Below, piece by piece: positions 11,136-23,917 of a stretch of DNA of 64,000 nt. The position numbers and the translations under genes were made by a program. The DNA is from Nephromyces sp. MM_2019 (taxonomy: Eukaryota > Apicomplexa > Aconoidasida > Nephromycida). The stretch covers positions 1 to 64,000 of the forward strand of contig JADHZB010001263.1 in NCBI GenBank assembly GCA_015657535.1, read 5' to 3'. Under the pieces are notes generated by a model, which searched no databases, was not told the origin of the DNA, and saw only the letters and a list, made by a program, of their open reading frames with translations. Position 1 is the first letter of the stretch. The number at the start of each line of letters is the position of its first letter.

Positions 11136-12079
11136 TACCAAAGATACTGTGCCATCCGTAGACTCACACCTGATGACAGGTGATTATACGCAGCATGTGA
11201 GCACACGCGAGCCTCGATACCGCTGAACGTGTGTTTAGCGCTCATTTAACACGCGGCCGCTGGTTTGCCTAGCACCTGCGGTAGCTTTTGATTATGTCTG
11301 CCCAGAGCGCACTCCTTTCTATACTAAGGCGCACCACCGAACCACACAATGCGTGTGTGCGTGGTACAGCCTTTGTGCTATGCAGCAGGTGAACTGTGCG
11401 TGGTTTCTCGAGTCTACAAATGCTGCATGACGGGCATGTCTCTCGGCGAGGGGAGAAAAATCAATCACAGCACATCGCCATCTCATCACCCCCATTTGAT
11501 TGCTCTGACAATCACCAACGGTTACGTAGCGGTATCTCATTATTTGCGTGCTCTCCTGTCTTAATTTGGGCGACAGCAACAGGAAAAGCACGGGCTTTTG
11601 ATGAAATCCTGGTCTGCTGTCGATTACGCCTTCCTTTTGATCACATGAAGATAGATTTTTATTGGCATTGGTACTTCTTCATAGAAGACACGAGAAGAAG
11701 TAGAGGCAGCGAGGCACGTGTCTTGCTCAGGAAAGAGAGCTGACAACTACAAAAGTATCTACAAGCAAATATAGAGCGCGGAGAGATCTCCAGACACTTG
11801 CTTTTTTGTACAATTTTTTGAAAAACATAGCCACCTGTTGTTACATGTCATACACAAAATGATTACTTCGAAATAAAGAAAAGCACGGAGTATCTGCTGC
11901 GAAGCAAACTATTAGAGCAATATATTGTAAGTAAGTGTCTTCGGTGACGTTTTACCTGCACGCGAGCTACGGTAGTGTGTACAACAATTTCCTAATCCCC
12001 TCGTTCTTGCAAATCCATCAATGGAGGACTGGAGTCCTTATTGTACTGAGATAAACTCTGTTAGCTTGAGCTGCAGAGT
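11136..12079. other. Locally GC-richer spacer upstream of the METTL16-like gene
   Basis: 11136-11760 has visibly higher GC than its surroundings, which lengthens open frames on both strands (+ 11396-11743; - 11319-11591). None shows a recognisable domain, so I do not call a gene. 11760-12079 is AT-rich and should contain the promoter and 5' UTR of the gene starting near 12080. Confidence 0.4.
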
Positions 12080-15000
12080 ATGATGGAAGCTCTCAAGATG
12101 TCGAGATGCTGTCGAAAGCATCAAAAAAATAGGCAAATATATGTATGCAACAATGAAAAAATGCACCCAAGGAGTCGTCATTTTCGTAACCCTCTCGACT
12201 ATGGCCAGCTCTCTCAATTATACCCTACTTTACTGCCTTTCGTGTATGTAGACAGTTATGGCAAGAGCTCTATCCGTCTGAATGATAGGAGAGCGTTGTA
12301 TCATTTAAGCAAGTCCATCTTGTCTTTCTGTTATGGCCTCAATTTTGAGTTGCCTTTGGAGTCCTCTTCTGTAGCAAACTGCTCGAAGAACTCCGAGAAT
12401 GAAAACGATGGTAGCCACGATACCAATGTGAAACAATTGAGCTTTATCACACAAAAGCTGGTAAATGAACAGGAGGGCTATTCTGTTGACAGTGATTATC
12501 GTAGAGATGATGATTCGTCGGATTTTAGGTCTGGTGAAGAGATATCTTCACCGGCAGATAACAGTACAAGCTATTTTTCTACAAAATATGATGAGAAAGA
12601 CGACGATTTCTTGATACCAGCTATCCCGGTAAGGGCGAATTATATTCATTACTTGGCAGATCTGATGTTGAACGATTGCCATGGTATCACTGCCTTGCCC
12701 AAATCTAGCGCTGCAGGAACTGAAGCTCGGAGCAGCAATTTCTTAGCTCATTCGGTCTTTCCACGAACAGTATATGGGAGTCCATCCATGCCTACTATCA
12801 GCAATGCAAGTTTAGAAGGAAATCTCGTAAGACGCCAAGATTTTCCCTCTGCAGCTATTTCTGCTCGTCTGTGGTGTGGAGGCAGTTATGCACGCAAAAG
12901 AAAGCGGGGAAGTGGAGATGCCATCGATTCAAGTCAAGAGCTAGACACCGAACTGGGGATGCAAGAAGAAGAGGCGAACAAGAAGGTACGTGGAAACCAC
13001 ATGAATGGCTGTGGGTATGCCCGAACAGCTTCAGCCGACTCGTTAAAGCTAAACGGCTCGAATATGACGATTCCTTCTGGTCCGAATATAAGGGTTCTGG
13101 ATATAGGAACCGGTGCTAATTGTATATATCCTTTGTTAGGAACTGCTGAATATGGATGGTCTTTTGCTGGCACAGACATCAGCGTTGAATCGCTTTATTG
13201 GGCACAGCGAAATGTCAGCTTAAATTCTCTCGATGGCAGAATAGAGTTGAGACTGCAAAAACACGCTGAAAACATCTTTATTGGTGTGCTAGAAGGTGAG
13301 ATGGTTGTGTGTTAGCACTTGTTTTATTTTTTTTGGTGAGATGGCTATGTCATAGCCTTCAGTTTAGTTTTATGAATGCCTTTATTATATGTGACATGAG
13401 TTGCTTTAGATTTAGTGCTTTTATCGTTTGCTTTGACAGTATTCAGTGTCTTGTGTGCTTGTGCTGTTTTGCTTGATTTAGGCTACTTTGTGTGCCTATT
13501 GACCTTTCGTGTTTGCTTTTTGCATGCAGAAATTGCTTGATTAGCCTCTAAAATTGTTTAGATTTTAGAGTGGGTAGAGAGATTTCACCCATGAAGAGGA
13601 AGAAAGCCTAGCTTTTCAGAGCGTTTTCGCAATTTTTGAGTTTCTCCATGATACAGACTAATGAGCTTGAAAATCGACTGTTTTTGAGCTTATAAGCTTA
13701 TAGTTTTATTTTTCCTCTTCGTGCGTATGCCAGCAATAGTTAGTTTAATATATCTCATTGTGTATAGAACCTGCTTTTTTCGCGTTAGGAACAGCAGTAC
13801 TAGTGTTATTCCTCCGCCTAGTAGTGTATAACTCGTCTAAAATGTGGATTTTTGCTCGTAAATTCGTGTTTTTCGGTGTAAATATATCAAAAATCATCGT
13901 GAAATACCATATCGCAGCGTTTGACTAGGGAAGGATACTGCTATATTTGTAAGAGGAAGTTAGGGACTAGTCAACTTTGTGTGTGTGGAATTAAGATTTA
14001 GTTGACCACGCCTGTGCAGCGGTAAAGGGTGTGTAGTTGATTTTTTATTTATTTGGATGTATTCGCTCATTAAAAGTGCTTCAACTGATGTATGTGTGCT
14101 TGGATGTGTGTATGTGCTTAGATGTGTGTGTGCTCAGCTGTATCTCTGTATTTACTTAACTGTATGTCTGTGTGTTTGCTTACCGTTATGCGTCTGTGTG
14201 TATGCTTCACCATATGTGTATGCGTCGCTGTATCTCTATGTGTGCTTAACCGTACATCCCTATTTCCTTAACTTCACCACTGCTTAACAGTGTGCTGAAA
14301 TCTATGCTTATGCAAATCTTTCTTTTCTATAGTCTTTTTTTTCCTCCCCAAATTTCCTTGAAATGGCCCGCTGCTCTCAATTATCACGCTCCTCTATGTA
14401 CTGTAGCTTTGGAGATTCATTCCTTCATCTTCTGCCTACCCACCTCATATCTTTTCAGTAGCCTCTATCTCTTACTTTCACTTTCTTTCCCTCTCTCTCG
14501 TTTTTACTCTCGGTCTTTCACTCTCTCTCCCCTCAGCTCTCTATCCTCCCTTTGAAGAGCTCCCAACTAACTCATCCCCCCCCCCCGCGTTGGATTTTTT
14601 CGTCGCTTCAATGTGCAACCCTCCATTTTATAGTGAACACACACAAATTCAGCGAAATCCAGTGCGTGAAGCTACTGGCCGCCGCACTGAGCGATTCACT
14701 GAGGGGGGGGAGCTGCAGTTTATCATGAAGATGGTGGAGGAAAGTCGCTCTGTCTTCAAACAAATCTTATGGTTTACTTGTATGGTGGCTAAGCATGATG
14801 ATGTAAAGATCCTGAAGAAGCAGTTTGGTATGGAGATGATGAACTTGGAGAATAGAAAGACGCAAGCGCATGAAATTGACCGGTTCATTAAGGGAGTCTC
14901 ATTGAAGCCTTTTAACTATAGGGTACACAGTACTAGAAACTTTGGGAAAGCAGAGGAGAATGCGGAGGGGGGTGGTGATTGGACTGCGAAGGAAGCTGGA

Positions 15001-15546
15001 AAAGATGGTGATAGAGCTACTAACAACGCTGAAGAGCTTGTCCATAGAGCTGCCAGCAATACAAAAGAACTTCAAAATGGTGGATTAAATAGGAGCACAG
15101 ATGATGAAGGCTCTTTTTGCTATGGAAGTAGCTTTTCTGGTAGCTCAGGAGCTCGTGGTGCTACACTAACCGAGTTTGGCTGCACACAGGCAGAATCTTC
15201 TAGCATTCTTCGTGGAACTTGCGGATATCCTCTCTCACTGCCTACTGAGCAGTTAAACGAGCAGAATATCAAAGCTAAAGCGAGAGGCTTTGCTCCTTTT
15301 AGAAACACTTCCTCTTTAAATCTCTCTACAGCCCGTAATGATGAAGATATCTCCTCTTCTTCTGTTGTGCCTGGATATGCCTTAAGACAAGCAGGTTTTC
15401 AGCCTTGTACACGAGGATACAGGCTGTTTACGCTTAATCAGGGCAAGCAAACCAGATGGGTTTTGTGCTGGAGTTTCTACACAGACGAGCAGCGATCACA
15501 AGTGATGGAGCGTTTGAGTAACTCCTCTTCAGATGGCGATCGTTAG
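12080..15546 (+). CDS. METTL16: METTL16-like RNA N6-adenosine methyltransferase (U6 snRNA type), two exons
   Basis: Exon 1 is 12080-13295 and exon 2 is 14537-15546; acceptor 14558 would also keep the frame. The order of conserved blocks is that of METTL16/DUF890 proteins. First comes the N-terminal block MHPRSRHFRNP...LYPTLLPFV. RANYIHYLADL follows. The SAM-binding LDIGTGANCIYPLLG is near residue 341. The catalytic MCNPPFY is next, then EGGELQFIMKMVEES and WFTCMVAKH. Near the C-terminus is TRWVLCWSFY. In other eukaryotes this enzyme methylates U6 snRNA and some hairpins. Compared with the human enzyme there are large acidic or low-complexity insertions: roughly residues 95-177, residues 200-333, and about 110 residues in exon 2 before GKQTRWVLCW. 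The conserved N-terminus begins at the second good ATG (12161), so translation may start there. The intron separates the SAM motif from the NPPF motif. Confidence 0.9.
14057..14290 (+). repeat. TG-rich degenerate tandem repeat in the METTL16 intron
   Basis: Units such as gtatgtctgtgtgtttgctt and gtgtgtatgtgcttagatg recur every about 22-28 bp. The tract lies in the intron on the sense strand, downstream of the donor at 13296 and upstream of a pyrimidine tract. Confidence 0.6.
14440..14557 (+). promoter_or_regulatory. Pyrimidine tract and alternative 3' splice sites of METTL16 intron 1
   Basis: A long CT-rich run ends in cccctcag at 14536. A second AG follows at 14557 (cctttgaag). Both acceptors restore the same frame after the donor at 13295/13296, differing by seven codons (LYPPFE-type insertion). 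The first has the stronger pyrimidine context. Confidence 0.6.
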
Positions 15547-16464
15547 GCCGAGAGAGGGGGGGTGTTAGGGAGGGGAGCTTTTGAGATATTCACATATGGG
15601 GATGCAGTGTGGGAAGAGCTGTGTTTGTGTGTTAATTCAATCTTCTCTCTAAAGCATACATTTAGTATTCTTAAGGGCGCTCCCCTGACATCAGAGTTTT
15701 AAAAGAGCTTCGTTTGGGCATTTATAGATGAATGTGTATCCGTTGAAACGCTTGTGTGCTATGTGTGTGTGTTAATGAGAGCGTAACAGTAATGATTGCA
15801 TACGCATCTATATATATAGCGGGGAAATATCTCCCTCATCTGTAATTTGCTGCGTATTGATTAGTTTTTGCGCAGAGTAAGCATAGATTTTTATTGCTTC
15901 ACGCTATGCATAGCATATCAAATTATATACACACTTTTAGCTGCATATGCGCTACGCTTGCTTCCTCTTTATCGATTAGTAGCACTACATTTTGTGCAGA
16001 AATCTCTTCAACAGTTTTCAGTAGTCTGATATGATAGCTTCGATAATTTCTATTTTTTGAGGGGAAATGAAGTACTTTGAAACTGCGGAACCCTCCATTA
16101 CGCGGAAATATTCACTTACGTGGAAACCCATCATGAGATGGAAAGCCCCGCTCCACTATAAAAACCACGCCCCGCAAGAAACTCCCAGCGCGCCGCAAAT
16201 ACCCCCCTGCGAAACTCCCGCTATACCGCAAACACCCCCCACCCCCCCGTGGAACTCCCACTATACTGCAAATACCCCCCACACTCCCGCAAACACCCAC
16301 AGCTCCGCAGAGCCGTGCGCCTCCTTTGCTTTTGACGCAGTTTCAATAAAAGATATCAATCTCTGAGGAAGCAGCAGCCTGAATTTATTTGAAAACCGTC
16401 GAAATCGCGTTTTCATTACGTTTTCGTCATCTGCATAGACTTCGTGCTTTCATGATCTCTGACT
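15547..16464. other. Spacer with a GC/C-rich degenerate repeat
   Basis: After the METTL16 stop the sequence is TG-rich for about 250 bp, then AT-rich. At 16080-16310 a locally C-rich run contains three imperfect units of the form gaaactcccgctataccgcaaac followed by C-runs. It lies in an open + frame (16067-16366) whose product would be Pro/Thr-rich, which I consider a repeat artefact. Confidence 0.45.
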
Positions 16465-17275
16465 ATGCAATCACTGAAAATTCTTGAAGATATGTCAACT
16501 TTAGTTAAAGCTTTACTTGAGGAGGAACTGGTGCAAATCATCGCTCCTAATGATCTTCAAACTTCACGGAGAAGAATCTTCAAGCGGAGATGGGGTGTGT
16601 GTGTGAATGCTGAGCACTGGTTTTACTGGTTTAAGTGTGTATTTTGGCTGTTTGCGAGCTTTTGAATATGTGTAGCCTTGCTTTGCATCGGTAATTGCAT
16701 AAAGCCTTCTGGGAGTGTGTATGTGTGCTGCCACTTTGAGATTTTTTTAGGGATAAAATCGTCTTCGTGAGATGTTTTTTCTTGAAGAACGCACCTTGAG
16801 GGAGAGAAAATGCTGGAAACATGGGAGGCAATGAGAAGTAGATCCACTTATAGTATAATTTACATACGCGGCCTTAGCTTAATTCAGAAAACAGAGCAAG
16901 ACGCCTTTAACTTGCTCTCTGTAGCATTCTCGTTGTCGCAATAACTCCCTGGATCTCATCCGTCGTTTTTTTTATCTCTACGTCTTTAACTCTCTTACTC
17001 TCTTGCTCTGTCTAGTTCTCACTTGTGCTCATTCTTGCTCTCTCGTTTAGCTCTCTTTTGGCTCTCTTTTGCGCTCACTTTTGATCTCACTGTTACTCTC
17101 TCTCACTCTCTTTTGCTCTCACACCCATGTACCCACGTACCCACAACACACCCGCACTCTTCCATACCCATATTCTCTCACGCTCGCCCATATACACATC
17201 CACACACACCCTTCCCCAAACGAAATCCCGAGCATTACAGTTTATATATACCAAGAGTCTGGGGATATTCGCTGA
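16465..17275 (+). CDS. Possible small two-exon gene of unknown function
   Basis: The open segment 16465-16594 begins with ATG and encodes MQSLKILEDMSTLVKALL followed by a basic stretch SRRRIFKRRW. It ends at a plausible donor ggg|gtgtgtgtg followed by TG-rich sequence, as seen downstream of real exons in this window. A long CT tract (16966-17130) and an acceptor at 17240 could join it to VYIYQESGDIR and a stop at 17275, giving about 54 residues. Another reading after the same acceptor runs to 17414 but is out of phase with that donor. I recognise no family. The first exon looks amphipathic and basic. Low confidence; it could be a transcribed spacer. Confidence 0.2.
16966..17130 (+). repeat. 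CT-rich tract with ctctcttttg-type units
   Basis: About 165 bp of almost pure pyrimidine on the + strand with repeated ctctcttttggctctc and ctcactctc elements. It resembles the tract before exon 2 of the METTL16-like gene, so it may be an intronic pyrimidine tract of a + strand transcript, or simply simple-sequence DNA. Confidence 0.6.
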
Positions 17276-17660
17276 TCAATCGTCGAGCTTATCATTTAAA
17301 CCAATGCTTTTGGTTAATAATGACGTTGCCTTGAGACCTTCATTATGCCATACACACACACACACAATAGTCTGGAAAGCTCTCACTCTGTTGGCAGCAA
17401 ACCAAAAAATTTAACTTACCCCACAAAAACTGTACAAATCTTCAACAATGAAAACTTGGTATCAGTGACCGAAGTAAATCAACTTAAGGAGCATTTTCAT
17501 ACACACCCACACACACTTTAGATACTCCTATTATACCGATAAAATCCTCCTCTCATTAAGATGTGAAGAGGTAGACAAAAAGCATAGAAAGCTATAGGAA
17601 GACCTGCTTCTTGCACAAGATTTCCTTGTGGACGAATCATGGCATCTCTGCTTCATCTAA

Positions 17661-17855
17661 AGTGGGAGTCACGCACACAAAGAAGCAACTTTCTATATGA
17701 AGGAGTCGCATAAAGAAGCAAGTTTCTATATGCAGGAGTCACACACACACAGAAGCAACTCAACCTATAAGGGGAATTCACACGCACACCCAAGCAATTT
17801 CATATATATGAAGCCACACACACCAGCAAGATTATATATATCACAGCCTCACATA
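17661..17855. repeat. Minisatellite, about five units of 32-38 bp
   Basis: Degenerate units share agaagcaactttctatatg and aggagtcacacacac. It lies about 500 bp beyond the 3' end of the minus-strand PP4c gene, in CA-rich DNA. Confidence 0.75.
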
Positions 17856-18370
17856 TTGATCACACACATATATATCTCCAAGCAGCAACCTACTCAAACT
17901 GCATCAACAAATACCTGTAATTTCTTCTATATTTGATGTTCATTGGATAGTTTAACGACAGAGAGAGAAGAGAGAGGGTGTGTTTTTGAGAACTTTTCCT
18001 GGTGCTTAAAGCCCAGCAATTCAAAAGTAACGCTAGAAGCATCGAATTTTCACAATATTAAATCTAAAGCTAGTTTTTTCACAATAATTCTACTCAGTAT
18101 AAGCTAACTACAGCATACTTTCAAGAGCTCTGATTCGCAGTTTCAAAGTAGAGAAACTCGTGAAGCCTAGCCTCAACGATTCAGTAGCTTCTTGATAACA
18201 TCTTTTCCCCGTTATTGCCTTAAATTTGCCCTAAAAAAGCCTGAATTTCCCACCTTTGATGTATGCTGCCCCGCCGTTGTGTTGCCATATGATGCTCAGC
18301 AGACTTAAAATCTCACACACTTGAAAAAATTCGTATCATATACTCTTCACCTACTTGTGATGGCGTATTC

Positions 18371-21300
18371 TTATAAAAAATAGTCAGGAGCAGGTTTCTT
18401 CGCTGGGATTCCACGCTTTTCCTAGAAAAAACCATGTCAATTGAAAGAAATTTAGTGATTAAAAAAGTAGTGAGCAAGTTACTCACTGTGTGTGTGGCAC
18501 CTAGTATGTGATACGCTGCATTTTCGTCCTTATAGTTTTATTTTCCGCCTTTTTCTGAGGTTTTGCTTGTGTTTCTGAGCCTTCTTTTATGTGGTTTTTC
18601 ACTATTGTGTGTGGGGTTTATAGAGTTGATATCATGTGTGAAACTCTGGAGCTTAACATGCCTAGGGCTCCAGAGTTGTACTCCTATTTAGAGCGTTTCT
18701 TTAGGCCTCTCTAAAGAGCTTCTTAACACCCAGAAAAACTCCGCTACTAGGCCTAAACCCCTTCAATTTTCATGCTTAAACCCCTTTTCTTTCAACTTCA
18801 AATCCCACCCCCCCACCCGTTTCAGGTTCTGGTCCCAGAATCACAGACATAACCCTGACCCTCAAGCAATCCTATTACCTGAGGGGCAGCCTGGAAAATC
18901 TTGAAATTATACTCCAATAACTCATCCAACTGCATAATTGTAGCCACATTTCCACACCTACAAAAGCAGCGAAAATTCGATGCAAGTGAAAAAAAATGGT
19001 GAAAATAGACGGAAGAGGCGTGTACATACACTGAAAACAAGGTTGAATATACTTCGAAGACGATAAAACACCTTTATTTCATGGCAAATTTAGAAAAAAC
19101 ATCTAAAAGAAGACAACAATGCTGTAAATTCCGTGAAGTCTAGGTTTTTTTTGCAGTATAAATAAGAATTAGCAGAAAGAGAAAAAGATACACAAAAAAA
19201 TCCTAGGAAGTCAAACATTAAACTTCAGCTATCTTCGGGTACCCCTTATACTGAGATATTCTCAAGAAACTTCTACAAGGACACACCCTAGGGACGCATT
19301 AATGAGGAATCTTCATGGTGAGGGTTGGGACCGCTTTAAATAACAGAAAAAACCCATAAAAAATACACAAAACACAAGTCCTTCAACCAACACGCGAACT
19401 CTCCTAAGCAACACGCAAGCTCTTCAAACAACAGAAGAAACCCTCCTAAGTAACACACAACACACAAATCCCCCTAAACAAAAACCAAACCCCCCAGAAC
19501 AACACACAAACCCCTCTATTTCCCCTGTAATAAAGAGTAACTATGAAGCTGAAAGCATGTGTGTTAATCGAGGAAACAGAGTAATAAGCACCAGCACATA
19601 CACACAAATTTCAATCAAATTCCCTACTGATAGGGAAGCTTCTTAACAAACTAACACACACATGTTGTCTGTAACCTGTAGCAGTAGTTCGGAGCAGACC
19701 ACACAGTAACGAGGTTCTTTTCAAACCACCACTTGTAGCCCTGAGTAGGTTAAACACACACGGAAGGCACCTGGTGTTTTTATCAACATATACGTATCAA
19801 ACGTATACACGAGCACACACACACACACACACACCAATCTGCTTCACAGCATATCATATGCTTCCTTCAACAAGAACCACTAAACACACACATAAATATA
19901 CGAAGAATAGCTCCTTCTATCCACATACACACATCAATCCATTTCACAGCATATCATATGCTACCTTCAATAAAAACCAAGTAACACACACAGTCTGGAT
20001 GAAATCCGAGAAAAGTTGCCTTTCTTACGTCCATAGCGAGCTGATGGGCCCTCACGATGATGTGCACATTGTTGAGCACACAGAACTGCAAGCAAATGAG
20101 TTTTCAGCACATAAAAAATACACGCACACACATGCGCATATATATGTATCATCGAGATAGTCTCGAGTAGAAGACATGAACCACACACATACATGTAAAA
20201 TCATGCCCACAAAAGCAGTGAAAAATGCACACACACACACACCAAAGCACGCTCACATACACGTATAACAGCACAGCATACACACACACCAAAGCACACC
20301 ATAAATCTTCCACGACGCAGGCACCGCCAATTTAGTGAAGAAAACAAAGCGAAAACATCACAAAGAAGGATAACTGGCATAACAAAACTGCACATATAAG
20401 ACGTGAAACTCTCGCACAAAAGATGATGAGGGAACTTCAAAAACTCACACACACACATACGCTTGACTCACCTGTTTAACGGTGTCTGCACCAAAAAGGT
20501 AACCCGCCCCTCTGGGGCTTTGTGCCCAGCCATTGATGTCTAAATTAGAGCAAAGCAGAGAGAAGCATGAAGTAAATAATTGAAAACAAAACACACACAC
20601 ATATTAGAGAGTTCGCTTTATCACAGGAAAAACAGAAAAAAACACACACACAGTAGATAATTCACAGCATCAGCAAAAGCATAGCAAAACACACGCATAA
20701 AGATGAACCTTGGCAGAAACAGCATTTTTACTCAATGAACACTAGCAGCTCAGAAGCAATACAGCCACACACCAACATACAACTACACATCGACACATTC
20801 ACCCACACAAACCCACACACAACTACACACACACACACCAAACCTTCAGTTTTTCACCTCAACTTCAACCTCCTCCCATGCACAAGCATACGATTAAATC
20901 AGAGTAGCCTACCATCAGGGTCTGACCACATGATATCACACATTGGGCCTTCGTGGGGAACTTCTTGCTTTCTGTCGATTATTCGAATCTACAAAAAGAC
21001 GTTTTGAAGCTAAGAATAAGAAGAGCTGCAAACACAGTGATTTGACGAAAAAGGGTGAAAAACGAGGCAAAATATGCAAAATAACGGCAGCTGTACGTAC
21101 ACTGAAAGTAGCAACAAATATACGAACAAGTTTAGGGCATGAAAGTCTGCAGTAATGTTTTATATACTAGCGTAGTTAGTCGGTGGATTAGCAGAGAGAA
21201 GGTAACCCTTCAAGGGGGGTAGAGATTACTGCAAAAAAAAGCAACATTGCTTTCACGCAAGCACGGAAAGATAGACGGATAGGAAGAGAGAAAGACACAC

Positions 21301-21392
21301 ACACAAACATAGATAGGATTATAGAATAAGATACACACTAATAAAAAAAACCGAAGAAAATACACAAATAGAATGAAACACACACAGAAACA

Positions 21393-21433
<41 letters not shown>

Positions 21434-22990
21434 GGTCTATAGTTGGTATGCTAGGTGATAAGCCACCATGGACGCAAAAGTATCTGCCCTCTATAAGGGC
21501 GCCGAGTGCCAGATAATCGAAGATTTCGGTGAAGTAGCGCCACACATTAACGCTGCCATATTTCCGAAGACATTCGTCATAAAATCCATACACCTAAGAG
21601 GAGGGAAGAAATACAAGTCCATCTACCGTGGTGTGTGGTGCCTGTGTGTGTTGCTGTGTTTATGTGTTTGGTGGTGTGCGTCTTAAAATATGATGGCGTG
21701 TGCGAAGGTGTATTTCCAGCATAAATTGAAGCGCTTATTGGAGTATACAATGCAGTATCCGACTATGTGTATTCCACCATGTATTGCAGTGCATATATCA
21801 AACAATAATAAAGCTCTCTCCCCAAAATATGTGTGTGTTAGTGTGTAGCTCTATCTATCGAGCTTATACTACTATCTATAGTCACGTATAAATCTGAGAT
21901 TTTAACTTCAATAGCATGTCATAAACTACACACATATACACACAAAAGTGTGTGGCGACAGGTACTCCCCCTCATTCCACCAGACAGTGCTTACAACATC
22001 CTTTTGTAGGCACCAGTTTACAGACACTTCTTCATTTTATGGTTCCAGCAGCTCTTCAAGCAAAGAGGTAGCTCTCTCACTCATTATCCTCTCATTTTGA
22101 GAGACCAGAGAGAAGAAGAGGAAGAAAAAGGAATTCACTAAAATTTGGTACTCTTTACTGGTTTTCTGCTCAAAAAAGCACACAGACACACACACACTTT
22201 TTTACCTGCGTTATTTGCCTAGATTCGTGGTTTCCACGTATTAGAGTAACACGATCTGGAAATCGAACCTTTAAAGCTAGCAATAGCAGAAACGTTTCAA
22301 CAGAATAGTAGCCACGATCTACAAAATCGCCCAGGAACAAGTAGCTAGTCTCAGGGACATCATTTCCAACTCTGAAAAGCTCCAGTAAATCATAGAATTG
22401 CCCATGGATGTCTCCACACACCTGCCCAGCAAAGTGAAAGCAACTCAAAAAGCTCCTTTATCTCAAGATTGGCTTGAGTTAGATACCCATGTGGGTGTGT
22501 GTGCGTGTGCGTGTCTGCGGGTGGGTGAGGGTGTGTTTAGAGTTTTATCGTAGGAAGTAAATTGAAGCCAAAGAGAGCAAAAAGAAGAAAGCAATTGGAA
22601 AAGAAGCATTTTTGGTATAAAAAAATAGTATGGACACACACAATGACACGTTCTTGCGCACACACAAAGACACCCAAACAAGCACACGCACACGCAGACA
22701 CGAATTACACGCACAAAAAACAAGAGGAAAGCAAACAACGTTGGTTAAAAGCACGATAAAAGCTTTTCTTAGATGAAAAGAAGAGCGTCAACACACACTC
22801 AGATTGCACACACACACTATCATATGCGCATAGTAAAGCATCCCCTTACAGTAACTGGAGCATCAATTCTTTGCACATTAGCTTCCTCCACTAATATCTC
22901 CTTCGCTTTCGCACACAACTCTTTCACCTCAGATTCCGTTATATACTCACATCTACGTAGCTGCTCAATCTGCCGATCTAACTCGCCCAT
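18371..22990 (-). CDS. PPP4C: Protein phosphatase 4 catalytic subunit (PP2A-family Ser/Thr phosphatase), nine exons
   Basis: In sense order the exons are 22990-22850, 22421-22206, 21593-21432, 20988-20913, 20539-20472, 20085-20029, 19740-19676, 18957-18879 and 18421-18371. Every junction is GT/AG and in phase, giving 304 residues (human PP4C has 307). Metal and catalytic motifs are all present: GDIHGQ (about residue 50), GDFVDRG (78-84), [20 protein letters not shown] (from 109), HGGLSP and [19 protein letters not shown] follows later. The C-terminus PDYFL carries the terminal Leu that is methylated in the PP2A family. [12 protein letters not shown] and [11 protein letters not shown] near the N-terminus favour PP4 over PP2A or PP6. 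PP4 acts in DNA-damage and centrosome/mitotic pathways with regulatory subunits not seen here. An acceptor-like site just upstream of the ATG (about 23040) suggests a 5' UTR intron. Confidence 0.97.
19838..19978. repeat. Direct repeat of about 45 bp in PP4c intron 6
   Basis: Two copies of a segment containing ttcacagcatatcatatgct followed by ccttcaa lie about 94 bp apart (near 19842 and 19936), with CA repeats between them. Both are inside the intron between exons 6 and 7. Confidence 0.8.
21396..21431. repeat. (AC)18 microsatellite that contains the PP4c intron 3 donor
   Basis: A perfect 36-bp AC run on the + strand reads (GT)18 on the PP4c sense strand. It starts exactly at the exon 3 / intron 3 border, so the 5' splice site GTGTGTGTG is itself the first part of the microsatellite. 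Confidence 0.93.
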
Positions 22991-23917
22991 TTTGAGCAAC
23001 GCCTTTTCCAGATTTCGAACAATGATTCCTCTGCACACAACACACATGAAGATATACTAGGTGAGATATCTTGGTGTGTGTGTTGTGGTCTGTATTGTGC
23101 TGTGTGCTGTAATGTGTTTTGTGGTGCCGTCTAGCATCCTATGATCTTCCGTGGTGTATGCCGTGCTGTGTGCCACGATTTCTATTGCTGTGATGTGCTA
23201 TCCTAACCAACGCTATTAATCGCAATTTAGCCGTTTTATTTCCGCCTGAAATACACTTAACGATCTACTAACACACACACACACACAAGGCATGCGTAGT
23301 AAATCAAAAAAATAAAGCAAACACACATTCATCAACTCACCATTCAGCCGTGTCTATATCTATGAAATAGTATCAACACGCAATCAAAATTGAAGATAAA
23401 AGAAGCCAATAAGACGGTATCAACTAGAAGATGCATAAAGGCATTTTTTTGATGATTTCTGCAAAGATACAGAGATTTTCCTCCTCAAAGAGTATAATTT
23501 GACGATTGAAATCTTCAAAAAAACATCTAATTGAGTGTGATTTTGACAAATAACATGCTGTTACGGCAGGAAACAGCTACTACACACACTAGCATAAGCA
23601 AATGAAAGTGTGTGCGCCCTCCTCTGAGCTTCTTCACTCATTTAGAAGGCAGGAAAGCATCGAAATCGAGGATTTAGAGACCACCTTTCGTATATCATAG
23701 GAAGCACACACACGCCGCAAATATATACAAGAAGTAGCAGGAAGCTATTCGTTAATTTATAGGAAGTTTTCATCAGAAAGACTAGCTTATAGCAATCGCA
23801 TTTCGAATAGAAAAAGCAGCTTTAAAAGGATATTTTTGATTTTTTTTCTCAGTAAAAGCTGTTCTTACATTGATATTTTAATAGATTGGGGTGGTGTGTG
23901 TGTGTGCATGTATCTAC
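22991..23917. other. Upstream region of PP4c; no gene recognised
   Basis: CA/TG-rich tracts (for example 23270-23288) and AT-rich sequence. The stretch next to the PP4c start probably holds its 5' UTR and promoter, but I can point to no specific motif. Confidence 0.35.

Noticed and set aside
11319..11743. Overlapping long frames on both strands in the GC-richer spacer
   Set aside because: Higher GC reduces stop codons on both strands. No domain, splice context or start context favours either strand.
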